Shown here one piece after another: positions 1-9,631 of a stretch of 64,000 nt of DNA. The DNA is from Deroplatys truncata (Eukaryota; Arthropoda; Insecta; Mantodea; Mantidae), in the NCBI GenBank assembly GCA_030765065.1, contig CM060977.1:132994295-133058294 (forward strand). The letters run 5' to 3'. Position 1 is the stretch's first letter. Every line of letters begins with the position of its first letter. Below the pieces are notes generated by a model. The model had not been told where the DNA came from, did no database searches, and saw only the letters and a program-made list of their open reading frames with translations. The position numbers and the translations under genes were made by a program.

Positions 1-1226
1 TGTATATATTTAGGGGTTAAAATGGATGGGGGTGGAAAATGGGAGAAACAGAAGAAACTGGTATTGACAAAGGTGAAAAGGGGTAATGGCAGCGATTAGA
101 GGGTGCAAATATAGAATACCAGATATAAATGTTAAATGGCTAGAGAAAATATATAACACAGTAGTTGAAGCAAAAATGTTATATGGTAGTGAAATATGGG
201 GAGTAGAACGAGGCTGGGAAGAGATAGATATGGTACATAGGAGTTTCTGCAGAGAAGTTTTAGGCCTGCCAAATGCTACAGTTAAGGAATTTGCTCAAAT
301 TGAAATGCAGAGAGTGGGGGGGAAAGGGGTAATAATGGGGAGAGCTCTTAAATATTGGTACAGACTATTAAATTTAGAAGAGAAGAATTTGTTGAGACAG
401 TGTTTGGAATTCCAAGAAAGGAGCTTAAAGAAGAATGGGTGGAGTTATAGTATACAAACCAATTTGGAAAATAGTGGTCTAGGGGGAAATCTGGCGAAGG
501 AGGGAAAATAATGCTAAGGGTTTTTGGAAAGAAGCTAGGCAGAGGTTTGAAGATATAGAGATACAAAATTTATTTAGCAACATTGGGAACAAAAGTTCCT
601 TGGAATCATATATATTAATAAAAAATGTATGGGCTAGAGAACAGTATGTGGATAACTCAAATAAGGAACAAAGAGAAAGTATTGCCTGGGCACGAGCAGG
701 TGTATGGAGATTAATAGGAATGAGAAATGGGTTCCCACAGAATCAGTGCCCAATATGTGGGGAAAGAGAAGATTTAGAACATATCGTTTTTGACTGTAAA
801 GGTACACAGCATTGGAGAAACGTAGCTATAAATGGGAAATGGTTAAAACGGGACAGGAAAGTAGCTTTAAGCAAGATTTTTAACAAGGATAGTAAAAAGG
901 TAGGAGAATACTTGTCCAAAGTTAAAAAGAAATGGTTATGGACAATAAAAAGAGATGTAAATTAATTTCATCAAGTGATGTTAAGTTATGTAATTATATT
1001 ATTATTATTATGATTATTATTTTTATATATTATTACTATAAGATTATTATTTTGGTATCATTACTATTATTTTTACTACTATTTGTATTATTATCATCAT
1101 TTTTTATGTTATAATAAGAGTGTAATATGGGTAGAATATGGCAAGATAACAGCTTGGGCTGATGTATAGCCATATTCTAAGGAAGATTGCTAGCACAAAT
1201 AAATAAATAAATAAAATAAATAAAAT
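1..1226 (+). mobile_element. 3' end of a non-LTR retrotransposon (LINE), decayed
   Basis: This is the C-terminal part of a LINE polyprotein after the RT palm. From position 1 the reading begins with the YLGVKMDG context typical of the thumb region. It continues through an open stretch at 86-511 and, after frameshifts and stops, a second stretch at 600-965. The second stretch ends in a zinc-binding-like CPICG...H..F.C cluster at about 750-800, of the kind found at the C-terminus of many insect LINEs. The 3' end is an (AAATA)n-type tail at 1199-1226. The 5' part lies outside the window. The frame breaks indicate an inactive copy. The clade (I, Jockey or R1 type) cannot be fixed by eye. Confidence 0.75.
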
Positions 1227-1490
1227 ATGAAATTAGCCTCTCAATGACTTTTGAAAAGATAGATGCACTGAAATGGGTCAATAATTTTCAGGATTTGCTT
1301 TGTTTATGTATAGGAATCACTTTTGATATTTTTAGGACATTTGGAAATGCCCCTATAATTAATGAGGCATTGCATATATGTGTTATTGGCTTTATTATAA
1401 TTGATGTACCTTTTTTTATTATGAAAAACAGAGTATCATCAATACCTGCAGTGCATTTATTGGTTAGCTTATGTATAATTTAAACAAGAG
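1227..1490 (-). mobile_element. LINE reverse transcriptase fragment (minus strand)
   Basis: Read on the minus strand, this segment encodes a recognisable N-terminal RT stretch: a TAGIDD block, then IIKPITHICNASL, then GAFPNVLKISKVIPIHK, the usual block before the NYRPIS motif of Jockey/CR1-like LINEs. It then breaks up. The long open frame on the plus strand (1244-1483) is only the complement of this RT and should not be taken as a membrane protein. It abuts the 3' tail of the preceding LINE. Confidence 0.6.
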
Positions 1491-1684
1491 CTATAAAAAG
1501 AATTTACTTTATTGGTTATGGGAATTTTTTTAATTTTTTTAAATTAATTTATCTGCTATATTTATATCAGTAGTAGAGCTTCAGCATTATAAGTGGAAGA
1601 TTCATGGTTTGAGTCTGGCCCATGATGTTTAATTTTTCAAATTTGATTCAGTGTTCCAACAAATAATGCATTGTTTACATTTAG

Positions 1685-1820
1685 GTTGGTGTGGTGTCTA
1701 TCCAGAACAGTCATGCAAGCAGTATGGTGTACAATGTCAAATGCTTGAGCCAAATGACATCTGTCTTCCTCCTCCTAAATTGGCAGTAAACTCTCCAGAT
1801 ATCTGTGAAAGATTTAAAAG
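1685..1820 (+). CDS. HBP1: HBP1-like gene, exon for C-terminal half of the AXH domain
   Basis: HBP1 is a nuclear HMG-box transcription factor; its AXH domain mediates protein and RNA contacts. The exon sits between a good acceptor (TTTACATTTAG) and a donor (AAAAG|GTGAGG). It opens with two bases that complete a Gly codon (phase 1 entry) and ends in phase 2. The 44 full codons read WCGVYPEQ...VQCQMLEPNDICLPPPKLAV...ICERFK. This follows the family pattern GW(S/C)xxYP, a G(I/V)xC block, (N/G)D(I/V)CLPP and a final FK. Upstream HBP1 exons are outside the window. The next exon of the linker is not identified with certainty. Confidence 0.8.
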
Positions 1821-2300
1821 GTGAGGCTTCAATAGCATATCATTCTGATTTTTGGATTCTCATAAATACATTTATTATCTTTTACAATGTGGTTAATATA
1901 GCTAGTGTATATTAAGCAGTCTTAGGTAAGAAGCTGAAATAGTGGTAGATATTGTCAGGACCCTGTTTACATTTGTAAACTTTTGCACGTAAACAGTACA
2001 GTAAAAGTTGTAGGAGTGATAAGATCATGTGATGACATGAGTATATGTACAGTGTGGGCAAGAAGTCCCTGTACCCCCTAGTATCGAATGCCAATTTATT
2101 TATTTTAGCACAAGTACTTAACATATTAAGTGTCCAATATATCTGTATGTTCCCCATTATGCTGTAAACACAGTTCCATATGCCTTCATGTTCTTCTTGA
2201 CATATTTTTGAACATGTCCAGTGTTATAGTGCGAAATGCATCCTCAGCAGCAGTGCGCAGTTCTTCGTTTGTAGCATGACATGCAGATACATGCGCTTTA

Positions 2301-2354
2301 ATGACTCCCCAAGCAAATTGTCAGGTAATGACTCCCATAGCAAATTGTCAGGTG
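2301..2354. repeat. 27-bp tandem duplication
   Basis: Two adjacent 27-bp units begin AATGACTCC and end GCAAATTGTCAGGT, at 2301-2327 and 2328-2354, with two differences. They lie in the transposase relic exactly next to the 3' end of the inserted LINE. Confidence 0.8.
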
Positions 2355-3902
2355 TAATGTAATGTAATTTATTTGCATCCAGTTATCAACTTTACATCGA
2401 TTTTGGACAAGTCAGTCTTATTTCTAAATTTACAATTAGAGATTTCTACAACTGTACATTCATAGTTCATTTAAATCATACAGACACTTATTTATTAGAT
2501 ATTCTTTTAATTTATGTTTAAATTGTATTTTTGAAGTATTTGCAACAGTTTTTAATTTGATGGTAATGTATTAAAAAGCTTTAAGCTGTTAAGCTAACAT
2601 CTTTCTCAGTAATACCTCTGTTTAAATTATGCCTGTGGAAATCAGAGTTGCTCCTTGTGTTATATTCATGTAGTTGATAATTTCTTGTTAAGTTCTGTTT
2701 ATCTATTGTATACAGCAGAGGTGGCGAAAACGTGACTTGCGAGTCATTTTGACTTGTAGGCGCTGTTCCCTCTCTGCAACCGCCACTTAGTTTTCCACAT
2801 ACTGCTGAGTGATGCAGTGCATGTTGCATATTTGGTGACTCATGGAAGAAAGTCATTTTCGCCACCCTTGGTATACTGTATAGTCTTATAAACATACAGA
2901 GAATAAATGCTAAATATTTTATTATTGATGAATATCTCCCTGCATGGGTCTCTTGGTTTTAATTTAAATATAAGTTGTTTTGAGAATAAATATTTTATTC
3001 ATGTGTGTTTTTGCAGAACAGCCCCAATTTCTATTCCATACATTAAGTGCGAATAGATACAACCAAAATAAATGAGTTTCAAAATATGCATATCCCCATA
3101 CATCTGAAAATACCTTAATAAAAAAATTGATTTGCTGATGACACTGCCGGTACAGTTAATGTGTTCTACCCATTTTAGTTGATTATCTACAACTATGCCT
3201 AAAAATGTATGTGATTTTACTTCCTCTCTAGTATTACCCTGGATTTGCAAGCTCATATTGGAAATATTTTTGTTTGCGGTATTGAATTGCATCATTTTTG
3301 TTTTTCCCATATTGCATTTAAGATTGAGGGCATCAAAATATTTTAATATCAAGGAGGCAGAATTGTTCATAGTTATATTCAATCTTTCTATGTTTACACT
3401 CCAGCAGACAGCAGTTGTATCACCAGCATAGGTAACAATGGATGTATTTAATGGTTGGTTGATATCATTAACATATATGATGAACAGTAAGGGGCCTAAT
3501 ACTGTCCCTTGAGGCACTCCATATTTAACTGTTTCTATTTCTGACCGTATTTTGTTAATAAATTTGCCTTTTTTATGGTTGATTTCCGTTAACTGTTTTC
3601 TCCCTATGAGATATCTACCAATTAATTTATTTGGCAGACCCCTTATCCCATAATTTTCCAATTTGTTCAATAGGATCTTGTGATCAACACAATCAAAGGC
3701 TTTAGATAGGTTAAAGAATAGGGAGCTAACCTTGTGATACATTCCATTTTTTTTGTAACTTCATTAATAAATTGGCTTATAGCCGTAATTGTGGATTTTC
3801 CTTTTTTAAAACCATGTGGAGAATTTGAAAATAATTGATGTTTATCAAAATAAGAAATTAGTCTCCCCAGTATGACTCTTTCAAAAAGTTTGGCTATCTC
3901 GG
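2355..3902 (-). mobile_element. LINE with reverse transcriptase (minus strand), nested in a Tc1/mariner relic
   Basis: The RT reads on the minus strand: EIAKLFERVILGRL and FGFKKGKST-like blocks at 3900-3760, LSKAFDCVDHKILLNKL at about 3700, GVPQGTVLGPLLFIIYVNDI at about 3500, then TYAGDTT where the catalytic box should read ADD. The thumb follows (TFLGIVVDNQLKWVEHI, about 3200) and then a C-terminal EYNTRSNSDFHRHN block near 2650, interrupted by a hAT MITE. The 3' end is a short ATTACATT-type tail at about 2355-2375. The Ala-Gly-Asp box, frameshifts and MITE make it inactive. It resembles Jockey/CR1-group elements. Confidence 0.75.
2716..2870 (-). mobile_element. hAT-type MITE, copy 1
   Basis: This 155-bp non-coding element has terminal inverted repeats CAGAGGTGGCGAAAA and CAAGGGTGGCGAAAA (the latter read on the other strand). 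It is flanked by 8-bp direct repeats GTATACAG (2708-2715) and GTATACTG (2871-2878), 7 of 8 identical. The CAGNGGTGGC terminus and 8-bp duplication are typical of hAT elements. It lies inside the LINE coding region and so is younger than that LINE. Two sister copies are at 18964-19118 and 48829-48982. Confidence 0.9.
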
Positions 3903-5610
3903 AGGTGAGGTTAGGACTTCTTGATGGCCATTTCAAGGGAGCTGGTGTTGCTGATGAACCAGACCTATCCACTGTCCTGGAAAGTGTTCATTTAGGAACT
4001 TGCACACTGCAAGAGCATAGTGAAGAAGTGCTCCATCTTGCTGCAACCTTATGCGTTCTGTGAGGCCCCTTACCTCAAGCTGAGGTATTAACCATGTTTG
4101 TAACATGTGTAAATAATTTGTGCCATTCACAGTCCCTTCAAAAAAGTACGGTCCAAGCAGATGTGATGTCATCGCTGCCCATATCATTACATGAAGCGAG
4201 TTCCATTCTAACTCAACTGTGCAATGAGGATTCTCTTTGGCCCAAAAGACAATATTTCTAGCATGTGAGCTGTGATAAATCACACATTCATCTGAAAGCA
4301 TAACCTTGGTTTGGTTAACTGCATTTGGAAATTGAGTTAACAAAGTAAGGCATGCTAAAACATGCTCATTCCGGTCTCTATCCAATAACTCGTTTACAAA
4401 TGTCAGTCGAAAATGTCTTGAGTTTAAGGTGTTTTTTCAGGTGATCTTGCATTCTTGTCCTCAGAATACAGAGTTCTGAAGCATGTGTACGTGTCGACTT
4501 CATAGGAGATTGTTCAATCGAAGCAGAGACTCCGGCACATGTTTCTTCTCGTGCCTTCTTCCTTCCACTCTACAGCCGTCCTTTAACACTGCCAAAAGCA
4601 AAAGTATATATCTTTCCCAATACAGAAGTGTTGCTTTTTGCGGTGGAGCCTTATTAAATCTTTCCTGGAATGCTCCCATAATTGTCTCATGTGTGTTGTC
4701 AATCATGCACTCACACACTTGTCACTAAGCGCTCCTCAATAGTGTAACTATGAACTGCTCACATCTGCCAAGGCTACAAATTAAAACTCGACAGCAAAAA
4801 CATGTAACCACAAATTCCAACAATTGATTCCAAAGTAGCATAGCTACATAGCATAATAACATTTGTGATGAATACTGTAATGTTTATCTTTATTCATTAA
4901 CTAAATATGTTTGACTTACATACAACTACCATTCTTGCTACTATGTTAAAAAAATAACTGAACTGAGTTGTATCATTGTTAACATTCCATACTGCTAGCA
5001 AGAGAGAACCAATGCAGCAATTCATTGAAATCAGTTGTTGTCACTGTCATTGGTTACATACTGTACAGTTTGTAGCTGAAGAAAGATTGAATGGTAAGAG
5101 ATGCTAGATAGAGATGGAGAGATAGAAAAATGATCTGAATTTCCTCCTTTTAAGTGCAAACCCTCATTAGTGAGTATTTTTCCTCATCTGAGAACACTGC
5201 ATGCAAGGTATACCTTAAATAACACAAATTTTAAAATTGAGGTGAATCATGATTCTGAATTTTTTTTATTCTGGTTTGAAATGAGTAATAAGTTACATAT
5301 GTGCATTCTCTTGTTTTACTTTCTTAGTACCTACTTATAGTATTTCACCCAAAACTTTTATATCAAGATTTCGCCAGAATTATATGTTTTAAGGTCTTAT
5401 GAACCCAAAAGTAGTTTTAGAAGTAAGAGAGAGACAGCAACAGTACTCAAAGAAAATTCAGATGAATGTCAAAATTCACATTTAAATCCAACAGTTTCAA
5501 GATACAACATGAGGATGTTTAGAAATTTCTCTCCATCCCAAACTACTGTTTACATAGAAAAAGTTGATTATTTTTTTATTTTCTAAAGACAGCTCTTACA
5601 ATTTTGATTA

Positions 5611-5938
5611 GGCTGGCCCTTAACCCAGTCGGTAGAACAACTGCCTGCTGTGCAAGGGGTCCTGGGTTCGATTCCTGGCTGGGGAGTGGGAATTTTCTCT
5701 AGTTGATTAATCCCTATCCCCCCCCCCCACCCAGAGTCTGGAAGTATGAATGAGAATGTGAATGTGTATATGATCTAATGATTTAAAAAAGAAGTGCAAG
5801 AAACCCAATGACAAAAGTTACATGAGTTAACGCCATTGCCAATACTCAATAAGTTCCAAAGGAAAGGCCGCCGATAAGACCAATGTAGTTAAAGGCGGGG
5901 TATAAATGAAACTTAAAACAAAAAAAAAAAAACAAAAA
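5611..5938 (+). mobile_element. tRNA-derived SINE, family A, copy 1
   Basis: The head reads GGCTGGCCCTTAACCCAGTC with A-box-like and B-box-like (GGGTTCGATTCC) RNA polymerase III promoter elements, so it derives from a tRNA. It is followed by a body (CAGAGTCTGGAAGTATGAAT...) and an A-rich tail with an (AG)n run. A second copy of the same family is at 27071-27330. Confidence 0.8.
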
Positions 5939-5962
5939 AGAGAGAGAGAGAGAGAGAGAGAG
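5939..5962. repeat. (AG)n microsatellite
   Basis: About 12 AG units directly follow the A-rich tail of the SINE. Confidence 0.9.
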
Positions 5963-6186
5963 ATTAAAATATCATGTATTAGAGATATTGACATGTAAAG
6001 CAAACTGTATTCTTGAAGCGTATGAAGTTCTCTTCATTCTTCTTGAACATTAAAGAAGTTTATATAATTAGGAAACAATAATTTACTACAGAAACATTGT
6101 AGAGCTTGTTAAAATATGAAATTTGTCTCCTTTTAACTGCAGCCATTTACAAGGTATTTCCTGTTGTTGAACTTATGGCTTTGCAG

Positions 6187-6263
6187 GTACGCTTGTTGTT
6201 GCTTTCCTTCCTTTTGCTTTTTGGAAGAGAGGCAGGAAAGCAAGTCCAGATGTTGAACCGGTC
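6187..6263 (+). CDS. Weak candidate exon of the HBP1 linker
   Basis: The stretch lies between an acceptor-like TGGCTTTGCAG and a donor-like GTC|GTGAGTG just outside the R900 repeat. In one frame it reads VVAFLPFAFWKRGRKASPD, loosely like the AV..L...ARxRRAS segment that follows the AXH domain in HBP1. However, its entry phase (1) and exit phase (0) do not match the flanking HBP1 exons (phase 2 on both sides), so extra small exons would be needed. Treat it as a hypothesis. Confidence 0.2.
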
Positions 6264-6448
6264 GTGAGTGATCAAATCCCTTGTTTCATGTAAACAATGT
6301 CTGCAGAAGTTAAAAGTAAAGTTAACATTGGATTTGAAAGATATAAACAGCCTAAACTTTTCATTAAAAAATAAAAAGTACAGTTAAAGTATAATTATTA
6401 CCTGTTCAAGAATTTATGGAAGACATGGCATTGTAAACACTTACTGCT

Positions 6449-7320
6449 TATTTAAAGGTGAATCGGAATTGTTACATAACATCACTTAAGTTTACTCACT
6501 TAACATGTTTCGGGAAACGGTTGTTCCCATCCTCAGAAGCTAATCCGACTGGCCCGTGTTGTTGGTGTTTCCGTTTTGTGGACTGGATACTGTGGTGGCA
6601 TCTTGTGGTGGTGAAATGTACTTCCAGAGAGGATTTGGTGGCGGCAAATCAAATTCATTAGATGTGTGTTGTGTTTTAGAATGGTGATCTTCTCCCATGC
6701 ATCTAATTCGGCTGCAAATATGGCTGGTTTGACGAATGTAATATTGGGTTTGATGTCATGATTAGTGATCCAAAAATGGTGTGAAACTGCAGATTTGTCC
6801 ATTTGTTTGTATTTGATACATCTCATGTGCTCCTTTAGCCTAGTTTCTAAGTTTCTTTTTGGTCTTACCTATATATACTTTATTGCAATCCGAACAATTG
6901 ATTTTGTAGATTCCAGCTTTTTTGTCTTGTGATATGGGGTCTTTTAACTTGTTACAAAGTAATTTCTCTATGTTAAATTTGTTCTATGGGGCTAGGCTGA
7001 TGTTGTGTTTCATGAAAATCTTCTTAAATTTGTGATATGTTCTTGGGGGTATGTGAATTTCTTGAACTTTAGCTGTTTATCATGCTGAATGAGATTTGTT
7101 GTGTCTTTGATGTGTTTCTGTCATTTGAATTTTGCAATTTTTTTGTGAATTGTTGCTTTACTGAACCCATTATTTATTGCTGTATCTACTAAATGCTTGT
7201 ATTCTAATTGGTATTCTTGTTTATTCAAGGGAGTATATACAAGTCTATGTATGAAGCTGTTTAGTACCGCATGTTTGTGTGTGGTTGGATTGAAACCCTT
7301 ATTTTTTATGTAATTAGTAG
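6449..7320 (-). mobile_element. Penelope-like element, inverted C-terminal segment
   Basis: This is an inverted copy of the sequence at about 16700-17558. It encodes, on the minus strand, the end of the Penelope ORF: a GIY-YIG-region remnant near 6830-6915 and an open stretch at 6826-6533 beginning MRCIKYKQMDKSAVSHHF. After the ORF comes the terminal region with a hammerhead-like motif. The junction at about 7320 switches directly into the plus-strand RT segment, so the element carries an inverted partial copy at its left side, a layout often seen for Penelope elements. Confidence 0.8.
6496..6542 (-). ncRNA. Hammerhead-ribozyme-like motif, Penelope element (left, inverted)
   Basis: On the minus strand a CTGAGGA box (6530-6536) precedes a hairpin with a GGGAA/TTCCC stem, then GAAACATGTT and AAGT. 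AGCTT before CTGAGGA can pair with AAGT after the motif (one G-U), giving helix I, and ACATGT gives a very short helix III. This is the arrangement reported for hammerhead motifs in Penelope-like elements. An unpaired T before the GGGAA stem departs from the canonical core, so activity is uncertain. Confidence 0.5.
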
Positions 7321-8001
7321 AGAAATCAAAACTATAACAGACACTGATAAATCAAGATTAAAACCAGACCACCCCACCTTACCAAGAATGTATGCTTTAC
7401 CGAAATTACATAAACCGGGTAACAAGATGAGACCAATAGTTAGCAATATTGATTCTCCCACCTACAAATTGTCAATATGGTTAGTTCAGAAATTCTCTTC
7501 ACTACCAAAATTCAATAGTAAAAACATAAGGAATTCAGAAGAATTAATACAGAAGATAAAATACCTGGAACTCGAACCAGAAGACAGATTAGTTTTCTTT
7601 GATGTCGCTGCACTATTTCCAAGTGTCCCTACAGAACAACTCCTGTGTCAATTAAAGAAATGGTGCAGCAGACAAATAGAAGACCTCATACAACTTACCA
7701 ATTTGTGCATCACACAAAATTGTTTTAGTTTCAACAAGAAGTTCTACCAACAACCAACAGCTCTAACCATGGGTAACCCACTTTCACCTTTCCTTGCAGA
7801 TCTATTTATGAGTTACTTGGAAACACATATAACAACTACCTTTCCATGCATTTTTAAAGTCTGGCACAGATATGTCGACGACATCTTTGCTGTTGTCCCT
7901 AATAGGTTCATACAAGACACCTTAGTAGTACTAAACCTGCAGAACCAATCAATAAAATTCACCATAAAAATAGAAAAATAAGGCATGCTACCCTTTTATA
8001 G
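7321..8001 (+). pseudogene. Penelope-like element reverse transcriptase, N-terminal part
   Basis: The open stretch to 7981 encodes a Penelope-type RT. It shows PRMYALPKLHKPG and RPIVSNIDSPTYKLS, then FFDVAALFPSVPTEQL, TMGNPLSPFLADLFMS and the catalytic HRYVDDIFAVV. Penelope elements are non-LTR-like retroelements whose ORF couples this RT to a C-terminal GIY-YIG endonuclease. The frame ends in a TAA at 7979-7981 just before the expected GMLPF block, which is still readable after the stop. At 8001 the element is cut by the Ty3/Gypsy insertion; the ORF remains resume at 16644. The stop and later frameshifts show it was already decayed. Confidence 0.9.
7998..8001. repeat. Left target-site duplication of the Ty3/Gypsy element
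   Basis: ATAG directly precedes the left LTR and is repeated at 16640-16643 after the right LTR. A 4-bp duplication is usual for Ty3/Gypsy integrases. Confidence 0.85.
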
Positions 8002-8958
8002 TGAAGTAGTATATGTGTGTATTTGTGTCCCCACGTGGTGGATAATGTTTCTCACGTAATGTTGCTTACCTCACGCGTGGAACCATCTTGTGTGACGTCA
8101 TTCGTCGGTCGCCTGCTGAATCCATCTGGCGTAGCAATCTATATGAATTAGTTTTAAGGTTATGTATATTGTCTTCCGGCCAGCTATTTAGGTAGGCATT
8201 TAATTCTTGCAGGGTGTGAAGCGGAAAAGGAATCTTTTATCCAAAAAATTACTAGTGAAGAAATGTGTTTTATACTGTTTTATTGTCGAACACGTGCACT
8301 AACACTTTCACAAATTTATCTTGATAATCGCCATACTGAAACTGTTTATAATAACTTCTCACTTTTAACTCACGTACTTCAATTTTTGTATATAAGTGAC
8401 TTTGTAATATTTTAGATCTTTAATGATTTTCACTGCGTGTAACTTGGTGAACTGAGCGGCCAACGTGTAATGTGCGGACGATGTGTAATACTTCGTGAAT
8501 CCTGCCGAACTGGAGGACGATGTGTACTGTGTCGAGAATCTTGCCGAACTGGAGGACGCTCGCTTTGAATCTACACTATTTATAGGCTTACCTCAAGATA
8601 CACCTAAAGATTATAACTGAATTACCATTGGCTAATAAAACGCGCCAACATTAGCGTCCATTTCACCATCCAATGAAAACCACTAACACATATTACTTTT
8701 ATAGAATGTTCTGGAAGCTTTTTTACTGAAAAGGCGCGAAACATGACGTAACTTCCTGGTTCCCGGTAACGATAAACAACTCACCCCCTTGCTAAAGTAT
8801 TATGTTATTGTTAACAGTTTCAGTAGAGCCGAAAATTATTATTTACCATTAATAATTACAATTATTAAACCTCTGAAATCAATGTTACATAAAAATACAT
8901 ATTCATATTATTATCGTTAATTACCTCTGAGTAATTTGTGATACAAATTACCGTCTCA
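8002..8958 (-). repeat. 3' LTR of Ty3/Gypsy element
   Basis: This 957-bp LTR has TG...CA ends (TGAGACGG... to ...TACTTCA in element sense). It differs from the other LTR at one position only (near 8883, T here and G in the right copy). In element sense it has a TATA box CCTATAAATAG (8576-8586) and an AATAAA signal (8279-8284). A 39-bp imperfect tandem repeat lies at about 8479-8558. A 9-bp inverted repeat, GTAATTTGT and ACAAATTAC separated by 3 bases, lies at 8931-8951 close to the U3 terminus. Confidence 0.95.
8479..8558. repeat. 39-bp tandem repeat inside the LTR
   Basis: Two imperfect units both end in TGCCGAACTGGAGGACG and begin ATGTGTA. The pair is also present in the other LTR at about 16160-16239. 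It lies just downstream of the TATA box in element sense, so it is probably transcribed. Confidence 0.8.
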
Positions 8959-9631
8959 TATGCCCCACTAGAAACATAATTATAAATATTTATAACCTGT
9001 TTGGAAATTTTATAATTTTGTTTTTAGTCTCCTAAATCTTGTAACACACGCTATTCACTTTCACTTAACACTTCACACGCGTTTAACACACGACATATGT
9101 TTTATCTTGCCACTACTTACTGGCTCTGATTTAATTAATTTAGATATTAATCTGATATCACAAAATTTTTTTTTTTTTATAGCAAATACTATACCCTAAA
9201 CTATTTATTTACTACTACCAAATTGTTTACTTTAAGCTGTTGACAAAATTTATACATTTAAGATTTTTGTAATTATTATACATATGTACCAAAATATTCA
9301 CCCTCAACACAAATATTTACATCTCTTAAATCTAGGCATTGTTTCACATGTTCTATTTACTACATAAATATTGGTTTTAATTATGTTTACCATTTTTGTT
9401 ATTTTGAATTTTATTTTAACAATACTCTTTGAATAGTATTTATGTACTTTACTTTAATATAACATCATGCTTTATTTCACATGTTCTCTTACTAGTAAAA
9501 TGTTATTTTCCTCTCAAACATTTAATCATGTCCAAAATTTATTTCTCCTTTCCTATGACGTACATATTTATTTAACCCTCTTACGTTCCAATACATTGCT
9601 CTGCATTTCGTCTTTAACTATTCAGCATTTA

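Larger units (their letters stand above)
2050..4740 (-). mobile_element. Tc1/mariner-superfamily transposon, decayed and split by a LINE
   Basis: The minus strand carries an insect-type DDE transposase in two pieces. From 4718 downward it has an N-terminal HTH-like segment (FQERFNKAPPQ...), then, with frameshifts, a catalytic region at 4385-3903. That region contains a SDE motif, VIWAAM, YFFEGTVNG, LQQDGALLH, LNEHFPGQWIG and WPSRSPNLT. The C-terminal end (ATNEELRTAAEDAF, LDMFKNMSRR, NGEHTD) lies at about 2345-2110. Between the pieces (about 2355-3902) is an unrelated LINE in the same orientation, so the transposon was already present when the LINE inserted. Stops and frameshifts are present, and clear terminal inverted repeats were not found. 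Confidence 0.7.
5329..6165 (+). repeat. R900 dispersed repeat, copy with SINE insertion
   Basis: This is a diverged copy of the unclassified dispersed repeat described for 25417-26252. The opening TATTTCACCCAAAA and the later ATTAAAATATCATGT and TTACTACAGAAA blocks are recognisable. It is interrupted by a tRNA-derived SINE at 5611-5938; the repeat's TTTTGATTA and GATTAAAAT sequences flank the insertion, suggesting a short GATTA duplication. Confidence 0.6.

Noticed and set aside
1244-1483. Open frame with a hydrophobic, membrane-like translation on the plus strand
   Set aside because: The opposite strand reads as a LINE reverse transcriptase fragment, so the hydrophobic frame is its complement.
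3195-3431. Plus-strand open frame inside the LINE
   Set aside because: Complement of the RT coding region.
5611-5690. tRNA gene
   Set aside because: A and B boxes are present but no cloverleaf can be closed; a matching copy with the same non-tRNA body at 27071 shows it is a SINE head.
6141-6186. Alternative acceptor upstream of the candidate HBP1 exon
   Set aside because: The sequence there is still part of the R900 repeat and all three frames break or give no HBP1-like peptide.
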